This document shows, piece by piece, positions 17,396 through 27,896 of a DNA stretch of 64,000 nucleotides. This DNA comes from Syntrophus buswellii. Lineage in GTDB: Bacteria > Desulfobacterota > Syntrophia > Syntrophales > Syntrophaceae. Position numbers and translations under genes: made by a program. Under the pieces are notes generated by a model. That model ran no database searches. It was not told the origin of the DNA and saw only the letters and a list, made by a program, of their open reading frames with translations. Every line of letters starts with the position of its first letter. The stretch's first letter is position 1. The stretch spans positions 2,046,001-2,110,000 of the forward strand of contig NZ_CP175563.1 in NCBI RefSeq assembly GCF_046097065.1, in the 5' to 3' direction.

Positions 17396-17509
17396 AGGCT
17401 TTTCATCACGACGATTCGTCAGCGGGGCTTTTACCGAATCCGGATCAGAGGCGATCCAAAGGGAGCAAGGCGAAAGGCGGCGGACAACCTGGGCTTAACG
17501 AACATCAGT

Positions 17510-17584
17510 TGGGGCGTCGTCAAGCGGTAAGACACAAGATTTTGGTTCTTGCATACGGAGGTTCGAATCCTCCCGCCCCAGCCA
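17510..17584 (+). tRNA. tRNA-Gln (anticodon TTG)
   Basis: 75 bases. Acceptor stem TGGGGCG pairs with CGCCCCA, the D-arm contains AGCGGTAAGAC, the anticodon stem CAAGA/TCTTG encloses loop TTTTGGT giving anticodon TTG, and the T-arm is GGAGG-TTCGAAT-CCTCC. Discriminator G and an encoded CCA end follow. All stems pair. It lies between ispE and prs and probably shares their transcript. Confidence 0.97.
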
Positions 17585-17617
17585 GTTCTCAATTACTATT
17601 CCATCAGGACGTATTTC

Positions 17618-18559
17618 ATGCTCGAAAGAATAAAGGTTTTTACAGGCAACGCGACCCCCGATCTGGCCGCCAAGATCTGCGACCGCCTGGGGATTCCCCT
17701 AGGTAAGGCCAACGTAACCACCTTCAGTGACGGAGAGACAAGGGTGGAGATCAATGAAAATGTCCGTGGTATGGACATTTTCATCATTCAGTCTACCTGC
17801 ACCCCCGTCAATGTCACGTTGATGGAACTGCTGATCATGATTGACGCCCTGAAAAGGGCTTCGGCAGGCCGCATCACGGCGGTCATTCCCTATTACGGAT
17901 ATGCCAGGCAGGACCGCAAAGTCGCCCCCCGAGCGCCCATATCGGCTAAGCTCGTGGCGGACCTGATTACGACGGCGGGAGCGAACCGCGTGTTATCCCT
18001 CGATCTTCACGCCGGGCAGATCCAGGGATTTTTCAACATCCCCGTCGACAATCTCTTTGCCTTGCCCGTTCTTCTTTCCTACCTCAAGGAGCATTACTCG
18101 AACAACCTGGTGATCGTTTCCCCCGACGCCGGCGGCGTCGAGCGTGTCCGGGCCTTTGCCCGCCGCCTGGACGCCAGCATCGCCATCATCGACAAGCGCA
18201 GGGAAGGCCCCAATGAAGCGCAGGTGATGAATATCGTGGGATCCGTGGAAGGGAAGAACGTAGTCATTCTTGATGACATGATCGATACGGCCGGTACCGT
18301 CGTCCAGGCGACAAAGGCCCTTCGCCACGCCGGGGCGAATGAAATCTCGGTATGCTGCACCCATCCCGTCCTTTCCGGACCGGCGATGGACAGAATCGAA
18401 AGTGCGGAAATCCGGGAAGTCATTGTTACGGATACCATTCCCCTGCAGGAAAGGGCGAAGGCATGCGGCCGGATCAGCGTCCTCTCCGTCGCCGGCCTGC
18501 TCAGCGAGGCCGTTCGGAGAATTTATTATAACGATTCCGTAAGTTCACTTTTTATATAG
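17618..18559 (+). CDS. prs: Ribose-phosphate pyrophosphokinase (PRPP synthetase)
   Basis: 313 residues. Begins LERIKVFTGNATPDLA, has the ATP-site TFSDGETRVEINENVRG, the catalytic flexible region YYGYARQDRK with the Lys/Arg pair, the metal-binding SLDLHAGQIQGFF, and the PRPP loop VVILDDMIDTAGT. It makes PRPP for nucleotides, His and Trp. The start is taken at the ATG with AGGACG upstream; a longer frame would read into the tRNA. It is 12 bases upstream of rplY. Confidence 0.96.
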   Translation: MLERIKVFTGNATPDLAAKICDRLGIPLGKANVTTFSDGETRVEINENVRGMDIFIIQSTCTPVNVTLMELLIMIDALKRASAGRITAVIPYYGYARQDRKVAPRAPISAKLVADLITTAGANRVLSLDLHAGQIQGFFNIPVDNLFALPVLLSYLKEHYSNNLVIVSPDAGGVERVRAFARRLDASIAIIDKRREGPNEAQVMNIVGSVEGKNVVILDDMIDTAGTVVQATKALRHAGANEISVCCTHPVLSGPAMDRIESAEIREVIVTDTIPLQERAKACGRISVLSVAGLLSEAVRRIYYNDSVSSLFI

Positions 18560-18571
18560 TAGGAGGAGTAG

Positions 18572-19180
18572 ATGGAAGCGCTTGAGTTGAAAGCCACCGT
18601 ACGCGCGCAGTCCGGCACAGGATCGGCGAAGCGGTTACGGCGAAAAGGATTGATCCCTGCAGTTTTATACGGTCCCGGAGCAGAGACCCTGTCGTTGACG
18701 GTAAACGCTTCCGATCTCAGAACGGTAAGAAAAGGCCATGAAGACAACCTCTTCATCAAACTTCTTATCGACGATGCGGGGAAGCAGGCGGAAAGAACCT
18801 CTCTGATTAAGGAGATTCAGGTTGAACCTCTGACGAACAATGTTTTTCATGCGGATTTTTACGCAATCCGAATGGATCACAAGATCACCTTCGATGTGCC
18901 GCTCCATTATGTCGGCCAGCCCGCGGGAATTGAGAAAGGCGGGGAACTGCAGCACCTCCGCAGAGAAGTCCGGGTCTCCTGCCTGCCTTCGGACCTGCCG
19001 GAATTTATTTCGCTGGACATTGCCGGCCTCGATGTGGGCGACGCCATCCTCGTGAAGGATCTCTGTCTGCCGGAAGGCATTCTGTGTGTCGACGCGGAGG
19101 ATATCGCGCTGGTCACGATCACGGCGCTCCATGCCGCCAGGCCGGAAGCGTCGGAGGAGACGGAAGAGGCTTCCTCGTAA
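18572..19180 (+). CDS. rplY: 50S ribosomal protein L25/general stress protein Ctc
   Basis: 202 residues, the long Ctc form. N-terminal 5S-rRNA-binding L25 domain (GSAKRLRRKGLIPAVLYGPG; HADFYAIRMDHKITFDVPLH) followed by the beta-rich TL5/Ctc domain. A short acidic Glu-rich tail ends the protein. Strong AGGAGGAG upstream. The prs-ctc-pth order is classical. Confidence 0.95.
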   Translation: MEALELKATVRAQSGTGSAKRLRRKGLIPAVLYGPGAETLSLTVNASDLRTVRKGHEDNLFIKLLIDDAGKQAERTSLIKEIQVEPLTNNVFHADFYAIRMDHKITFDVPLHYVGQPAGIEKGGELQHLRREVRVSCLPSDLPEFISLDIAGLDVGDAILVKDLCLPEGILCVDAEDIALVTITALHAARPEASEETEEASS

Positions 19181-19237
19181 GGCTGCCTGCCTGAAGCAGG
19201 AGGCCCTTCTCGACAACTGCGTCGCTGTGAGGTGGTT

Positions 19238-19828
19238 TTGAAGCTGATTGTTGGACTTGGAAACCCGGGCGACCAATACCGATTCAGCCGGCATAATTTC
19301 GGATTTCTCGTGCTGGATCAGCTGGCGGAAGATCAGGAAATCAGAATTTCGCAATTCGGGTTTGATGCCTTATGGGGAAAGGGAATTATTGCAGGACAAA
19401 GCGTTTTGCTTGCCAAACCCCAGACGTTCATGAATCTGAGTGGGAAATCCGTCAGGAAACTGGCGGATTTTTTTAAGATTGTCGTTGAAGATGTTCTTGT
19501 CGTACATGATGATTTGGATCTGCCTTTCGGTACCATCCGACTCAAGGCAGGGGGAGGTCAGGGAGGTCACAAAGGGTTGATATCCATTCATGACTCCCTG
19601 GGTGGACCGGAATTCCAACGGGTCAGACTGGGAATTGGAAAGCCGGCCCGGAGATCGGCGGTTGAACGCTATGTTCTTCAGCCGTTCACCGAGATCGAAT
19701 CGCGTCATCTGCCCAAAATGATCAGAACAGCGGCCGATGCGGTCATTGAGGTGATTTCCTCAGGGATCAAGGCGGCGATGAACAGCTACAACGGTTTGGT
19801 TATCAACGACTTAATACAGGAGGTTTAA
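19238..19828 (+). CDS. pth: Peptidyl-tRNA hydrolase
   Basis: 196 residues from a TTG start. TTG 19238 is chosen because the product then begins (M)KLIVGLGNPG, as in other Pth proteins, and GAGG lies five bases upstream; a GTG at 19232 is the alternative. Catalytic His in SRHNFGF, Asn and Asp in FMNLSGKSV and VVHDDLDLPFG, and GGHKGLISI are present. It recycles peptidyl-tRNA dropped by stalled ribosomes. Its TAA overlaps the hppA1 ATG by one base, and its last codons hold the ribosome site for hppA1. Confidence 0.94.
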   Translation: MKLIVGLGNPGDQYRFSRHNFGFLVLDQLAEDQEIRISQFGFDALWGKGIIAGQSVLLAKPQTFMNLSGKSVRKLADFFKIVVEDVLVVHDDLDLPFGTIRLKAGGGQGGHKGLISIHDSLGGPEFQRVRLGIGKPARRSAVERYVLQPFTEIESRHLPKMIRTAADAVIEVISSGIKAAMNSYNGLVINDLIQEV

Positions 19829-22269
19829 TGATGTTTAAGGGAAAACTGGGTTTTTTGTCTTTTTTCATCATAAGCGCCATACTATTCGTATTGGCGCCGA
19901 TGGCCTTCGCAGGTGAAGCGGATATTGAGCTGCCGGATCTGACCGCGGTAGTCTTCAATATTTTCGGCTCTCCTGTGGGGGGATTAACGATTCTTAACGT
20001 TGGTCTTGTTGTCTGCATTGTTGGAATGGCCTTCGGGTTGATGCAGTATACACAGACCAAAAGCCTGCCCGCCCACAAGAGCATGCTGGACGTCTCCAAC
20101 ACCATCTGGGAAACCTGCAAAACGTACGTTATTCAGCAGGGAAAATTCCTGGCCGCTCTCTGGATTCTTATCGCTGCCTGCATTCTTTATTATTTTGTTG
20201 GACTCCAGGGCAAGGGCATGGGTGATGTTTCCATGATTCTCGCCGCTTCCATTCTGGGTATCCTTGGTTCCTACGGCGTGGCCTGGTTCGGCATCCGGAT
20301 CAACACCGTTGCCAATTCCCGGGCGGCCTTTGCATCCCTCAGCGGAAAGCCCCTCAATATCGTGGACATCTGCCTGAGATCCGGAATGAGTGTCGGCCTT
20401 GTGCTGGTCAGCATCGAACTCTTCTTCATGCTTGCCATCCTTGCCTATATTCCGCCGGCGTTGATCGGCCCCTGCTTCATCGGCTTCGCCATCGGTGAAT
20501 CCCTCGGCGCAAGCGCCCTGAGAATCTGCGGTGGTATCTTCACCAAGATCGCCGATATCGGCTCCGATCTCATGAAGATCATTTTTCATCTTCCCGAAGA
20601 CGATCCGAAGAATCCGGGCGTTATCGCCGACTGTACCGGCGACAATGCCGGCGACAGTGTCGGACCCACGGCAGACGGATTTGAGACCTACGGTGTTACC
20701 GGTGTTGCCCTGGTCACCTTCCTCGCCCTGGCCATGGCCGGAAACCCGGAAATGGGCGGCAAGCTGGTGATCTGGATCTTCGCCATGCGTATCATGATGG
20801 TCATCACGTCCCTCATTTCTTATTTTGTGAACAATGCCGTCAGTGCTTCGCTCTTTGGCGACAAAAAAGAATTTGACTTTGAGCATCCCCTGACCAACCT
20901 GGTCTGGATTACATCCATCGTCTCCATCGCGATCACCTTCTTTGCCAGCCACGCCCTCCTGGCGGATGTCCCGCCCGTAGGCGGCATCTCGCTCTGGCTC
21001 GCACTTTCCATTATCATCAGTTGCGGCACCATTGCCGGTGCATTGATTCCGGAACTGACCAAGGTGTTCACCAGCACCAGTTCCCGGCACTGTGCCGAGG
21101 TTATCGATGCCTCCCGCCAGGGTGGTCCTTCGCTGAACATCCTCTCCGGACTGGTAGCCGGTAACTTCTCCGCCTTCTGGGAAGGCTTGGCGATTCTGGT
21201 CCTGATGCTGATTGCCTATCTGGTCTCCCAGAGCGCATCCATTATGACGCTCATGCCTGAAGCCTTCCAGTTTGCCGCTCCTGTCTTTGCCTTCGGTCTG
21301 GTGGCCTTCGGGTTCCTGGGCATGGGTCCTGTAACGATTGCCGTTGACAGTTTCGGACCGGTATCGGATAACGCCCAGTCCATTTATGAGCTTTCCAGAA
21401 TTGAAGTGCGCCCAGATGCAAAGGAAGTTGTGAAAAAGGCTTATGGAAAGGAACCGGATTTCGCCCTGGCAAAACATTTTCTGGAATCCTGCGACGGCGC
21501 CGGAAATACCTTTAAGGCGACAGCCAAGCCGGTGCTGATCGGTACAGCCGTCGTCGGCGCCACCACCATGGTCTTCGGCATCATCATCCTGCTTGAAAAC
21601 CTTTTCGGCGGCGCTATTGCCAAGTTAAGCCTTGTTCAGCCGGAAATCATCCTTGGCCTGCTCATGGGCGGCGCCGTCATCTACTGGTTCTGCGGAGCCT
21701 CAACCCAGGCCGTCGTGACCGGCGCCTATCGCGCGGTCGTGTTCATTAAAGAAAACATCAATCTCGACAAAGAGGAAGCCGACATCAAGGACAGCAAGGA
21801 AATCGTGAAGATCTGTACGATTTATGCCCAGAAGGGTATGGTCAACATCTTCATCGTCATCTTCTTTATGGCCCTGGCGCTTTCCTTCTTTAATCCCTAC
21901 TTCTTCATCGGTTATCTGATCGGTATCGCCTTCTTCGGTCTGTACCAGGCCATCTTCATGGCCAATGCCGGTGGGTGCTGGGACAACGCCAAGAAGATCG
22001 TTGAAGTCGACCTGGCGGAAAAGAATACCCCCCTGCATGAAGCCAGCGTCGTTGGTGACACCGTCGGCGATCCCTTCAAGGATACCTCATCCGTCTCCTT
22101 GAACCCGGTCATCAAATTCACGACCCTGTTCGGTCTTCTGGCCACGGAAATCGCCGTCACAATGACCAACCAAGGCCTCAAGCTTGGATTGGCGTCGGTG
22201 TTTTTCGTCATCGCCCTGATTTTCGTCTATCGATCCTTCTACGGGATGAGGATCGCGGAAAAGGGTTAA
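19828..22269 (+). CDS. hppA: Membrane pyrophosphatase, divergent K+-independent type
   Basis: 813 residues with an N-terminal signal-like helix and about 16 membrane helices. It couples pyrophosphate hydrolysis to cation pumping. Catalytic Asp/Asn loops are readable: IADCTGDNAGDSVGPTADGF aligns base for base with the canonical DNVGDNVGDxAGxGADLF, and the C-terminal GDTVGDPFKDTS is intact. At the position that decides K+ need, the motif reads GNTFKATAK, that is Lys, the K+-independent state. Many canonical loop residues differ, placing it in the divergent branch for which Na+-regulated H+ pumping has been described. Translation starts at TAATG, coupled to pth. Confidence 0.92.
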   Translation: MMFKGKLGFLSFFIISAILFVLAPMAFAGEADIELPDLTAVVFNIFGSPVGGLTILNVGLVVCIVGMAFGLMQYTQTKSLPAHKSMLDVSNTIWETCKTYVIQQGKFLAALWILIAACILYYFVGLQGKGMGDVSMILAASILGILGSYGVAWFGIRINTVANSRAAFASLSGKPLNIVDICLRSGMSVGLVLVSIELFFMLAILAYIPPALIGPCFIGFAIGESLGASALRICGGIFTKIADIGSDLMKIIFHLPEDDPKNPGVIADCTGDNAGDSVGPTADGFETYGVTGVALVTFLALAMAGNPEMGGKLVIWIFAMRIMMVITSLISYFVNNAVSASLFGDKKEFDFEHPLTNLVWITSIVSIAITFFASHALLADVPPVGGISLWLALSIIISCGTIAGALIPELTKVFTSTSSRHCAEVIDASRQGGPSLNILSGLVAGNFSAFWEGLAILVLMLIAYLVSQSASIMTLMPEAFQFAAPVFAFGLVAFGFLGMGPVTIAVDSFGPVSDNAQSIYELSRIEVRPDAKEVVKKAYGKEPDFALAKHFLESCDGAGNTFKATAKPVLIGTAVVGATTMVFGIIILLENLFGGAIAKLSLVQPEIILGLLMGGAVIYWFCGASTQAVVTGAYRAVVFIKENINLDKEEADIKDSKEIVKICTIYAQKGMVNIFIVIFFMALALSFFNPYFFIGYLIGIAFFGLYQAIFMANAGGCWDNAKKIVEVDLAEKNTPLHEASVVGDTVGDPFKDTSSVSLNPVIKFTTLFGLLATEIAVTMTNQGLKLGLASVFFVIALIFVYRSFYGMRIAEKG

Positions 22270-22294
22270 GTTTCACGTCACCTTATCATTCTGC

Positions 22295-22336
22295 AGGCGC
22301 TCCCTCATCCCCTGGATTCGGGAGCGCCTTTTTTTG
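22295..22336 (+). terminator. Intrinsic terminator after hppA1
   Basis: Perfect 10-bp arms AGGCGCTCCC (22295-22304) and GGGAGCGCCT (22320-22329), 15-base loop, followed by a run of T to 22336. It separates the ispE-prs-pth-hppA1 transcript from hppA2. Confidence 0.9.
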
Positions 22337-22367
22337 TGGCTTATTGTCACCAATGAATTCTTTTTCA

Positions 22368-22396
22368 TTGACACAACATTATAATTCACCTATTCT
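22368..22396 (+). promoter_or_regulatory. Sigma70-type promoter of hppA2
   Basis: TTGACA (22368-22373), 17-base spacer, TATTCT (22391-22396). It lies directly after the hppA1 terminator and leaves a leader of about 160 bases before hppA2. Confidence 0.65.
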
Positions 22397-22402
22397 CCCA
22401 CC

Positions 22403-22565
22403 GCAAAAAGGAATTGGCGGGTGAACTTCCCTTAAGGCCCGTATTTACGGCTTGTTAAGAGATTCTGGTGATTCATTTGGTTGCGTCCGTTGTTTTCGGC
22501 ACCAGCGAACGGATGCGATGCAAAAATCATAAATACTTTTGTCAGGAGGTATAAGAAACGGGATT
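22403..22565 (+). other. Long hppA2 mRNA leader with a hairpin
   Basis: The untranslated leader contains a nine-pair stem with one G-T pair (22483-22491 with 22508-22516) followed by GTCAGGAGG. I cannot assign it to a known riboswitch class. It may simply be an unstructured leader with one chance hairpin. Confidence 0.3.
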
Positions 22566-24632
<2,067 letters not shown>

Positions 24633-24660
24633 TTTACGAAGTCATTTAGAAGTTGACGAA

Positions 24661-24697
24661 GGGGGGATGCGGTCTGCCGCATCCCCCTCTTTTTTTG
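24661..24697 (+). terminator. Intrinsic terminator after hppA2
   Basis: Eleven-base-pair stem GGGGGATGCGG (24662-24672) with CCGCATCCCCC (24677-24687), TCTG loop, then TCTTTTTTT. Confidence 0.93.
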
Positions 24698-24778
24698 CCG
24701 GAGAATAGCATAGGCGGAGAACCCGGCTCTGAAAAATCCTTCCTCAGAAATGACCCGGTATTTTTGCCACATCATGAA

Positions 24779-24807
24779 TTGACAGGATCTCAACTATCCT
24801 CTAAAAT
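24779..24807 (+). promoter_or_regulatory. Sigma70-type promoter of the small conserved gene at 24934
   Basis: TTGACA (24779-24784), 17-base spacer, TAAAAT (24802-24807), close to consensus. It leaves a leader of about 120 bases containing a short CCGG/CCGG hairpin but no riboswitch that I recognise. Confidence 0.65.
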
Positions 24808-24933
24808 ATGTTGAAATCCCCATAAAAGGATGAGGGGTAACAGAGGTCGTATGCCAGGCCGGGAAATTCTAATCCGGCGAAGAGGGTTTCAGGTTCATTC
24901 TGTCTTTTTTCAGCTTTAGAAAGGAGGAAAACC

Positions 24934-25230
24934 ATGAAGTCTGCGATTATCTTCAGCGGCACAGGTCCCATTCTCATTCTGACAACCTATGAATCATTGA
25001 CCAACCCGGCTTTTGTCAAGAAGTTGGCAGCGAAAGGCATCAACAAATTTGTCGCCATCGAGCTTCCCGTTGAAAAAGTGAAATCCGTCTATGCCGGCAC
25101 GTTCGACATCATCATGGAAGATCTCCACCAGACCGACGATTTGAGGGTGCTCGACTATAACGGGCACAACATCTTCAACGCCTTTTCCGTCAAGGAATGG
25201 GGTCCGGCCATCCGGTTTGAACCGGATTGA
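24934..25230 (+). CDS. Small conserved protein of unknown function
   Basis: 98 residues, no signal peptide or membrane helix. It opens with a strand ending in a small-residue turn (AIIFSGTGPILILTTYESL), then a helix (FVKKLAAKGINKFVAIELPV) and an acidic end (HQTDDLRVLDYNGHNIF). It looks like a compact alpha/beta cytosolic protein. I recall similar conserved hypotheticals in Desulfobacterota but no function. AAAGGAGG lies upstream, and a strong promoter and a terminator frame it as a single-gene unit, which suggests high expression. Confidence 0.75.
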   Translation: MKSAIIFSGTGPILILTTYESLTNPAFVKKLAAKGINKFVAIELPVEKVKSVYAGTFDIIMEDLHQTDDLRVLDYNGHNIFNAFSVKEWGPAIRFEPD

Positions 25231-25262
25231 AAAAGCTCCCCTGTTTCGAGCGGATCGCTTTC

Positions 25263-25300
25263 AAAAAAAGGCCGGCTGGAATTCCAGCCGGCCTTTGCTT
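25263..25300. terminator. Bidirectional palindromic terminator
   Basis: A perfect 24-base palindrome (25270-25293; arms GGCCGGCTGG and CCAGCCGGCC around AATT) lies between convergent genes. For the minus-strand activator gene it is followed by seven T (25269-25263). For the plus strand it is followed by TTTGCTTTC. Confidence 0.9.
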
Positions 25301-25339
25301 TCTCGGCAGCAACACCCGATAAAGACGGCTCTTTTTGGT

Positions 25340-27463
25340 TCAGGAAAGGCCGCTTTTCTTCTGCTCCCGTATCAGTTTGTAACGCGATATGTTGAGGAGC
25401 CTGGCCGCCTCCGTTTTTTTGCCGCGGCTCAGTTCCAAAGCCTTTTCCAGGATTTTGCCCTTGACGTTCCTGGTAATCTCTTCCGTCATCGTCGTGTAAT
25501 CGATGCCTCCCGAGGTCAGATCGGGAAGGAACGTATCCAGAGAAATCCGGTAGTCGCCCCCCTCTTCGGTTGCCCGCATCTCCGCGGGAAGATTTTCAGG
25601 CAGGATGGTCGTACCGACATTCTGCAGAATCATGACACGCTCCATGATGTTTTTCAACTCCCGGACATTGCCCGCCCAGCGATAGGCCAGGAGGATCTGT
25701 TCCGCCTCTTTGCTGAAGCCCCTGACCTTTTTCCGGAATTTCCTGTTGAATTCCTCGACATAGTGATGGGCCAGCAGCAGGATATCCGTCCCCCTCTCCC
25801 TCAAGGGCGGCAGGACAACGGGAACAACGCTGATCCGATAGTAGAGATCCTCGCGGAAGAGGCCTTCCTTCACCATCCTGCTGAGATCCCTGTTGGTGGA
25901 AAAAACGAAGCGGACATCCAGGGGGATGTTCTCCGTCCCGCCCAGGCGCCGGAGATGCCCCTCCTCCAGGACGCGCAGAAACTTGGCTTGCAGGGGAAAG
26001 CTCATGTCTCCGATTTCATCGAGGAGCATCGTGCCCCCGTTGGCATAATCCAGCAGACCGATCTTTTTCTTCCGGGCGTCGGTAAAGGCCCCCGCCTCGT
26101 ACCCAAAAAGTTCGCTTTCCAGAAGCGTCCCGGGAATGGCGGCGCAATTGACATCCACAAAGGCCTTGGAGTTTCGGTTGCTCTGCCGGTGAATGGCGCG
26201 GGCAATCAGCTCCTTTCCCGTACCGCTTTCCCCCTGGATCAGAACCGGGGTGTTGTGGCCGGCGACTTCCTTGATCACATGAAAGATGCCGTCCATCTTG
26301 GTGGATGTCCCGATGATGTTGTCGAAGCCCAGCAGGGAATCCTCGCGCTCCTTGAGCTTCTCCACCTCCGTTTTCAGGGATCTTGCTTCCCGGGACAAAA
26401 GGGAATGCATGATGGCGTTGTCATAGGCCGTACAGGCATTCTTTACCAGGATGTCCAGGACATTGACCTGATCCTCCGTATAGCGGTTCCTCTCCTTCGC
26501 AAGATAAAGCGCCCCCCGGAACTTGTCGCCGATACGCAGCGGAATGGCCAGTTCCGAATCGAACCCGTCGAATATCGGGATGAAGCCGTCTTCGGCAAAG
26601 GGGGGCTGCTTGACAATGATGGCATTGGAGGCGATGGCCTCGGGAATGATGCTCGGTTCAATCCGTGCATTCCGGAGCTGCTCCTCTTCGGTGGTCACCT
26701 GATCCCCATCATGAATCAGAAAACGGTTCTTTTTGTCGTCGATGATATAAAACATGGCCTTGGAGGCGGAGGCAATGTCCATCGCGGCCGTGGTCAGGAC
26801 TTCCCGGATGTGATTGTCCAGCACATAACTGGAATTCATCTCCGATACCGCCTTCCCCAGAACGGTCAGCTGGTGGATCTTCTCGGCGTTGTTCTCGAAG
26901 AGCTGCGCATTGTGGATGATGATGCTCATCTGGTTGGCAAAGGTCAGAAACATGTCCATCATCTCCGGGAAAAAGCTTTTTCTCTGGCGGCACCACGTTG
27001 CCGTAATCCCGAAGACCTCGTTGCCGATCTTCAGGGGTGCGCAGAAGATGGACCCCCGGTCGTTGATTCTGGTCAGGAGGCGATCCGTGTCCGTCATGCG
27101 CGGGTCCGTGGATACATCCTCGATCACCATCGCCTTTCCCGTTTTATAGACCTTGGAGGCGACGCAGTCATCTGCCAGATTGATGGCCGCGGCAAAGGCC
27201 CGCTTTGCTTCCTCCGCCTTGTAATTCTTGACAACGCGCGTCTTCAGGAACTGCTGGGAATCGTCGCAGGTTCGAATAATCCCCTGGTCAAATCCCAGGG
27301 CGTCGACGACATCATCGAGAATCTTCTGCATGATTTCTCCGACGCTCGACGGATTGGTGAGCAGGGAAGTGATCCGCAGGAGGGTCTTCAACAGTTTATC
27401 CTTATCCTCCAGAGGCATCGATGATGTTAACAGGACATCCACGTTTCGTGATGTTGTTACCAT
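25340..27463 (-). CDS. GAF-domain sigma54-dependent transcriptional activator
   Basis: 707 residues. Two GAF sensor domains (about 30-190 and 200-370), AAA+ domain with Walker A GESGTGKE, Walker B MLLDEIGD and arginine-finger region FREDLYYRISV, then a Fis-type helix-turn-helix (KTEAARLLNISRYKL). The sigma54-contact loop, normally GAFTGA, reads GAFTDA. No receiver domain, so it probably senses a small ligand through the GAF domains. ATG 27463 follows GGGGGAGG; the longer start at 27493 lacks a ribosome site. Its targets are not evident, since the neighbouring genes are convergent or separate. Ends at a strong terminator. Confidence 0.92.
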   Translation of the reverse strand: MVTTSRNVDVLLTSSMPLEDKDKLLKTLLRITSLLTNPSSVGEIMQKILDDVVDALGFDQGIIRTCDDSQQFLKTRVVKNYKAEEAKRAFAAAINLADDCVASKVYKTGKAMVIEDVSTDPRMTDTDRLLTRINDRGSIFCAPLKIGNEVFGITATWCRQRKSFFPEMMDMFLTFANQMSIIIHNAQLFENNAEKIHQLTVLGKAVSEMNSSYVLDNHIREVLTTAAMDIASASKAMFYIIDDKKNRFLIHDGDQVTTEEEQLRNARIEPSIIPEAIASNAIIVKQPPFAEDGFIPIFDGFDSELAIPLRIGDKFRGALYLAKERNRYTEDQVNVLDILVKNACTAYDNAIMHSLLSREARSLKTEVEKLKEREDSLLGFDNIIGTSTKMDGIFHVIKEVAGHNTPVLIQGESGTGKELIARAIHRQSNRNSKAFVDVNCAAIPGTLLESELFGYEAGAFTDARKKKIGLLDYANGGTMLLDEIGDMSFPLQAKFLRVLEEGHLRRLGGTENIPLDVRFVFSTNRDLSRMVKEGLFREDLYYRISVVPVVLPPLRERGTDILLLAHHYVEEFNRKFRKKVRGFSKEAEQILLAYRWAGNVRELKNIMERVMILQNVGTTILPENLPAEMRATEEGGDYRISLDTFLPDLTSGGIDYTTMTEEITRNVKGKILEKALELSRGKKTEAARLLNISRYKLIREQKKSGLS

Positions 27464-27896
27464 GAGAATGATTCCTCCCCCTGTTAAATTCAAGAATTAC
27501 ATGGACTTGAAACCGCCCGGCGCATCCGCTCCAATGCGTTTTGACCGCCAAAGGATATCATGATGTCCATCAGAATTCCAAAAAACTTTCACCCCGACTT
27601 CCCCTGGGGGGGTCCTCCGCCGGCAGACCGGCTCCCGTGCCGTCCACCATGACCGCCCCCGGGGGATCCTAGTGGATGGCTGACCGAACGACAATCCCAG
27701 GCGGAAGCCGATTGGAACGCCCTGACATTTTTTTCGGGGACCTTCTTGGGTTTTCTTTGGATCGGGAAGACGGTTTTCCCGGGGGGATGTACAGGAATCA
27801 GCCCGGGAGATGGGGTTCCCCTGGGGACAAGTGCCGGCAGAGGTGCTGATTTCTCATGACGGATGACGGAAGGCGGGATGTGAAAAACCGGCGGCG
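27464..27896. other. Intergenic stretch without a recognisable gene
   Basis: About 430 bases between the start of the activator gene and the end of the EF-G gene. Short frames on either strand have neither ribosome sites nor protein-like composition. It should hold the activator promoter, but I found no clear -35/-10 or -24/-12 pair. Confidence 0.5.

Noticed and set aside
24815..24933. Possible riboswitch before the 98-residue gene
   Set aside because: Checked by eye against fluoride, ZTP, c-di-GMP and yybP-type patterns; none fitted.
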